NCBI RefSeq assembly: GCF_007004665.1 | Contig: NZ_ML660054.1 | Location: 62,001-126,000 of the forward strand | Length of the DNA stretch: 64,000 nucleotides | Reading direction: 5' to 3' | Source: Denitrobaculum tricleocarpae | GTDB taxonomy: Bacteria; Pseudomonadota; Alphaproteobacteria; Kiloniellales; Kiloniellaceae | Shown here: piece after piece, positions 63,016 through 64,000 of the stretch | Layout of the letters: every line of letters starts with the position of its first letter | Position numbering within the stretch: the first letter of the stretch is position 1 | Notes under the pieces: model-generated | The model's database searches: none | Told to the model about the DNA's origin: nothing | What the model saw: only the letters and a program-made list of their open reading frames with translations | Position numbers and translations under genes: made by a program

Positions 63016-63127
63016 ACTGCCGCCTCTACCGCTTCGCTTGCCTGAAATTGTATGCGTGATTACAATAACAGCTGATTCGGTGAATGCGGTGTTAAAACGC
63101 AGCGTATTGAATTTGGGGGCAGAATTT

Positions 63128-64000
63128 ATGACTTTTCGACGTGATGCAGCCACAGTCTCAGGGTTTGTCGGCGCTGCCATTGTGATGTCGTCTCCGGCCT
63201 GGTCTCAAATGACCCCGCCCCCAGCGGGCGCCAAGTACACCTTCGAGTGTTCATCGAGCGTGAATGCAAACTACGAAGAAGTCTATTCGATCCTGTCCAG
63301 TGATGGCTCAACGCTCCGCGTAGAGGTCGACGATGGTATCGAACGCAACTGGTATGAAAAGCCCCTCTATCTGCTGAATACGACCATCGCATCGAAGCAG
63401 ATGATTCGAGGCCAGGAATCCTCGATGTTCAACATTCCCAGTGAGTTCAAGCAACTGCAATCGCTGGAAGTCGGCGGCAAATACTCGGGTTACGTCATTG
63501 AACGGCGGCCTAGGGAACGGCTTGAGTGGGACTACACCCTATCGGTCCTCGGCCGCGAGACCGTATATAACCGTGCTTTCGGCGACCTCAAGGTCATCAC
63601 CCTGTCGGAGGCCCGCTGGGTGAACGTCTATTCTTCAAATCTCGATGTGCGTTATGCCCCGGAGCTGAGCTTTCCTCTGAGCTGGGAGTACAAGGATTCG
63701 AACGGCGCAGAGATCACCTGCGAACTTGCCGCGGCGGAAGGTCTTGACGGTATTCCGGTCGTGGCCCGGCCCGAGGCGCCCGGGACAGTGGTCGGTTCAC
63801 AGATCGCGGTTGTCAAGAGCCCGCAGCGAATGCGTTCAATAGTCAATGCAAACGTCCGCGAGGAGCCCTCCCGCGCCGCCGCCCGGATCGGCCGTCTCGG
63901 CAATGGAACCCGAATTTCCGTTTCGGGTTATGTCGACGTCAGTGGTGAGCGCTGGTACGCCCTTCCCCTGGACAATGGCACCACCGGTTATGTCTTCAGC
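63128..64000 (+). CDS. Secreted SH3-domain protein (C-terminus cut by window edge)
   Basis: The frame is open from ATG 63128 to the window end (291 codons). A signal peptide (about 1-26, ending AWS-Q) is followed by an unnamed beta-rich domain (about 30-205) and a bacterial SH3 domain from about 235 (VNANVREEPSRAAARIGRL, TRISVSGYVDVSGERWYAL). GGGGGC lies eight bases before the ATG. Bacterial SH3 domains bind wall glycan or peptides. It is divergent from the hydrolase gene, with 112 bp between them. Confidence 0.8.
   Translation, partial: MTFRRDAATVSGFVGAAIVMSSPAWSQMTPPPAGAKYTFECSSSVNANYEEVYSILSSDGSTLRVEVDDGIERNWYEKPLYLLNTTIASKQMIRGQESSMFNIPSEFKQLQSLEVGGKYSGYVIERRPRERLEWDYTLSVLGRETVYNRAFGDLKVITLSEARWVNVYSSNLDVRYAPELSFPLSWEYKDSNGAEITCELAAAEGLDGIPVVARPEAPGTVVGSQIAVVKSPQRMRSIVNANVREEPSRAAARIGRLGNGTRISVSGYVDVSGERWYALPLDNGTTGYVFS

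Overview
The window looks like a chromosomal segment of a free-living, probably marine, alphaproteobacterium, most like the Rhodospirillales/Kiloniellales. This is inferred from gene content: a homoserine dehydrogenase-glpX-recJ operon, bactofilin, TamA/TamB, glutathione-dependent formaldehyde oxidation, class I PHA synthase and PHA depolymerase, several single-PAS proteins and PilZ proteins, and a BCCT-type osmolyte carrier. GC is moderately high throughout. I see no insertion sequence, prophage, CRISPR array or rRNA, and one tRNA (Glu).

Layout. 0-3.2 kb: the start of a TAXI-type TRAP binding protein (cut by the left edge), a Rid-family protein, a membrane-anchored alpha/beta hydrolase and an orphan ATP-grasp ligase. 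3.7-9.3 kb: a chemoreceptor with a C-terminal PilZ domain, the formaldehyde pair frmA-fghA, bactofilin and inorganic pyrophosphatase. 9.5-15.9 kb: tamA-tamB. 15.9-18.3 kb: a 2-oxoglutarate/Fe(II) oxygenase with a DsbA-fold isomerase, and a single-PAS protein. 18.4-22.4 kb: a BCCT carrier, a double substrate-binding lipoprotein (OpuAC-like half plus TAXI-like half plus a C-terminal membrane helix) and a universal stress protein on one strand, with a four-copy 18-bp tandem repeat between the last two. 22.7-30.5 kb: an orphan hydantoinase-A protein, PilZ, TetR and thioesterase genes, small membrane proteins, two convergent PAS proteins and tRNA-Glu.

30.5-36.9 kb: a five-gene operon transcribed leftward (aminotransferase, hom, glpX, recJ, DUF1194). 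37-43.5 kb: an OmpA-like lipoprotein with Pro/Ala repeats, PHA synthase, gamma-carbonic anhydrase, CpdB-type nucleotidase and a YjlB-like cupin. 43.6-48.1 kb: small membrane and DUF proteins, a class III nucleotide cyclase, and a DUF4437 cupin divergent from a LysR gene. 48.2-53.9 kb: rplM-rpsI, a thioesterase, a CaiB-type CoA-transferase, an ECHDC3-like crotonase lacking both catalytic glutamates, a CoA-binding protein and metY. 53.9-64 kb: an MFS carrier, a LysR remnant, GNAT and VOC proteins, a Lys/Ala-rich protein, cold-shock protein, TerB-like protein, PHA depolymerase, a SPOR lipoprotein, a dienelactone-hydrolase-like protein and an SH3-domain protein cut by the right edge.

Most of the segment is ordinary core and metabolic genome. 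The best candidate for something undescribed is the BCCT / double binding protein / universal stress protein cluster at 18.4-22.4 kb: a secondary carrier that appears to have its own membrane-tethered, two-lobed binding protein and a UspA-like partner. All calls come from reading the sequence; no database search was possible.
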